Shown here: in pieces, positions 10,600 through 11,461 of the stretch
Layout of the letters: the number at the start of each line of letters is the position of its first letter
Position numbering within the stretch: the first letter of the stretch is position 1
Source: Ophryocystis elektroscirrha
Lineage: Eukaryota > Apicomplexa > Conoidasida > Neogregarinorida > Ophryocystidae
Direction: 5' to 3'
DNA length: 11,461 nt
Assembly (NCBI GenBank): GCA_030141585.1
Contig: JAQIFP010000117.1
Location: 1-11,461, forward strand
Notes under the pieces: model-generated
What the model saw: only the letters and a program-made list of their open reading frames with translations
Told to the model about the DNA's origin: nothing
The model's database searches: none
Made by a program: the position numbers and the translations under genes

Positions 10600-11066
10600 C
10601 ATATATCTATATTTATCTTTAATTTATGTGTATTTAATCAATATTGTTATAAGTTATTATCACATTACGTAAAAAAAATGTGTATTATATGCTTATCAAC
10701 ATTAAATATAAAGCGCTAGATTAATATTGAGCTAAAAATAAGATATATAGTTATAATAACTGGTTATAATTTTAATAGCAATGAAACATACATACAAATA
10801 TATGGAAGAAAAAACTTACAAAGTGATGCGTCCGTCACCGTTTAAATCAAAAACACAAAAAGCAGCCTTGCAAACATTCTCCTGTTCATAAAGTTTGTGA
10901 TCCACAGACGCGGCTATAAACTCAGTATAATCTGTAAAACGTTTAAGTATTCCAAAAAAAACCTTTTACCGATAGTTCCGTTTCCATCCGTGTCCAAGTC
11001 TCGAAGAATTTCAACTATTTCATTTCCGTGCTTAATGTGTAACTTAGAGAGCGACGAGCTAACTTC
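10189..11066 (-). CDS. Calcium-dependent protein kinase (CDPK), C-terminal part, 5' end missing
   Basis: CDPKs are Ser/Thr kinases activated by calcium binding to a C-terminal calmodulin-like domain; in apicomplexans they act in motility, invasion, egress and gamete formation. The exons seen here (minus strand) are 11066-10970, 10931-10820, 10443-10362 and 10323-10189, encoding the last 141 residues. Three canonical EF-hand loops are present: DTDGNGTIDYTE, DLNGDGRITLDE and DVNNDGSIDFDE, all with acidic residues at positions 1 and 12 and Gly at 6. The first visible segment (SSSLSKLHIKHGNEIVEIL) fits the end of EF-hand 1 and the start of EF-hand 2. The kinase domain, autoinhibitory junction and EF-hand 1 must lie beyond the upstream intron, outside the window. 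After EF-hand 4 a basic tail of about 26 residues (from RSNQKKSL to RKLDT) extends the protein. Another EF-hand protein cannot be excluded without the kinase domain, but FIAASVDHKLYEQENV is very CDPK-like. The subtype is not assignable. Confidence 0.85.
10324..10361 (-). other. CDPK intron, 38 nt
   Basis: It runs from GTAAAT to TATCAG in phase 0 and splits EF-hand 4 between MIRE and VDVNNDG. The flanking EF-hand continuity fixes both borders. Confidence 0.88.
10444..10819 (-). other. CDPK intron (376 nt) with a (TA)18 microsatellite
   Basis: The donor is GTAAGT at 10819 and the acceptor is ATGCAG at 10444. It splits a Leu codon (TT|A) inside the EF-hand 3 loop. It contains the TA run at 10560-10595 and otherwise AT-rich sequence without coding signal. 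Confidence 0.87.
10560..10595. repeat. (TA)18 microsatellite
   Basis: An uninterrupted TA dinucleotide run inside the 376-nt CDPK intron. It is the longest pure TA run in the window. Confidence 0.97.
10932..10969 (-). other. CDPK intron, 38 nt
   Basis: It runs from GTAAAA to TTACAG in phase 1 and splits the Asp codon in the EF-hand 2 loop (G|AT). It is exactly the same length as the other short intron of this gene. Confidence 0.88.
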
Positions 11067-11100
11067 CTAAAAAAAAAAAGATTATATATCCATTGCTATA
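11067..11100 (-). other. 3' end of an upstream CDPK intron
   Basis: A tract of about ten T residues followed by TTAG ends at 11067, directly before the first visible CDPK exon. It is a strong polypyrimidine tract and acceptor. The donor is not in the window, so this intron is longer than 390 nt and includes the tandem array to its right. Confidence 0.75.
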
Positions 11101-11116
11101 TTATTATATTGGTAAA

Positions 11117-11461
11117 TTAATACACATTAATATAATAAGTATTAATAAAATAAGTATTAATAAATAAGTATTAATATAATATACATTAATATAATATTAA
11201 TTAATATAATATACATTAATATAATATACATTGATATAATATACATCAATATAATAAGTATTAATAAAATAAGTATTAATATAATATACATTAATATAAT
11301 ATAAATTAATATAATATACATTAATATAATATAAATTAATATAATATAAATTAATATAATATACATTAATATAATATACATTGATATAATATACATCAAT
11401 ATAATAAGTATTAATAAAATAAGTATTAATATAATATACATTAATATAATATAAATTAATA
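11117..11461. repeat. 15-bp tandem array with 150-bp higher-order repeat
   Basis: The basic unit is about ATTAATATAATATAC, with variants ATTGATATAATATAC, ATCAATATAATAAGT and ATTAATAAAATAAGT. The order of variants itself repeats: ATACATCAAT followed by ATAATAAGTATT occurs at 11241 and again at 11391, 150 bp apart (ten units), and a truncated earlier block starts near 11131. The array runs off the right edge. Because 15 is a multiple of 3, it gives a long minus-strand frame of Met-Tyr-Ile-Ile-Leu repeats (11157-11441), which I treat as an artefact inside the CDPK intron. Confidence 0.92.

Noticed and set aside
11157..11441. Minus-strand 94-residue hydrophobic frame (Met-Tyr-Ile-Ile-Leu repeats), possibly a membrane protein
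   Set aside because: It is the translation of a 15-bp tandem array whose period is a multiple of three; there is no codon-level sign of selection and it lies in a probable intron.

Overview
The window is nuclear DNA from an AT-rich eukaryote, most likely an apicomplexan or close myzozoan relative. The alpha-tubulin reads like apicomplexan alpha-tubulins (for example [10 protein letters not shown] and [10 protein letters not shown]). A calcium-dependent protein kinase of the CDPK type, typical of apicomplexans and plants, lies at the right edge. Genes are split by GT-AG introns, several only 30-40 nt long, and the non-coding DNA is dominated by TA-type simple repeats. I cannot name the genus.

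Layout, left to right. 1-556: non-coding, starting inside a perfect 10-bp tandem array. 557-3566 (minus): a complete eight-exon gene for tRNA 2'-O-methyltransferase TRM13, reassembled from pieces that are separate in raw reading frames; all seven introns fall in phase 2. 3567-4670: intergenic, with a four-copy degenerate minisatellite of about 112-126 bp. 4671-6026 (minus): intact, intronless alpha-tubulin with an altered K40 loop and an unusual C-terminus. 6027-6696: a 670-bp AT-rich divergent intergenic region. 6697-10038 (plus): a two-exon gene for a 1033-residue protein I do not recognise. 10189-11066 (minus): the last four visible exons of a CDPK, with three canonical EF-hands. 11067-11461: probably an upstream intron of that gene, holding a 15-bp tandem array with a 150-bp higher-order repeat that runs off the window.

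The genes show no shared pathway: tRNA modification, cytoskeleton, an unknown protein and calcium signalling. The arrangement is head-to-tail (TRM13 after tubulin, both minus), then divergent (tubulin/unknown), then convergent (unknown/CDPK). No mobile element, tRNA, rRNA, CRISPR array or prokaryote-type system was found. The points most worth following are the unknown 1033-residue protein, the divergent alpha-tubulin isotype, and the gene architecture (very short introns, uniform phase in TRM13, long introns filled with repeats).
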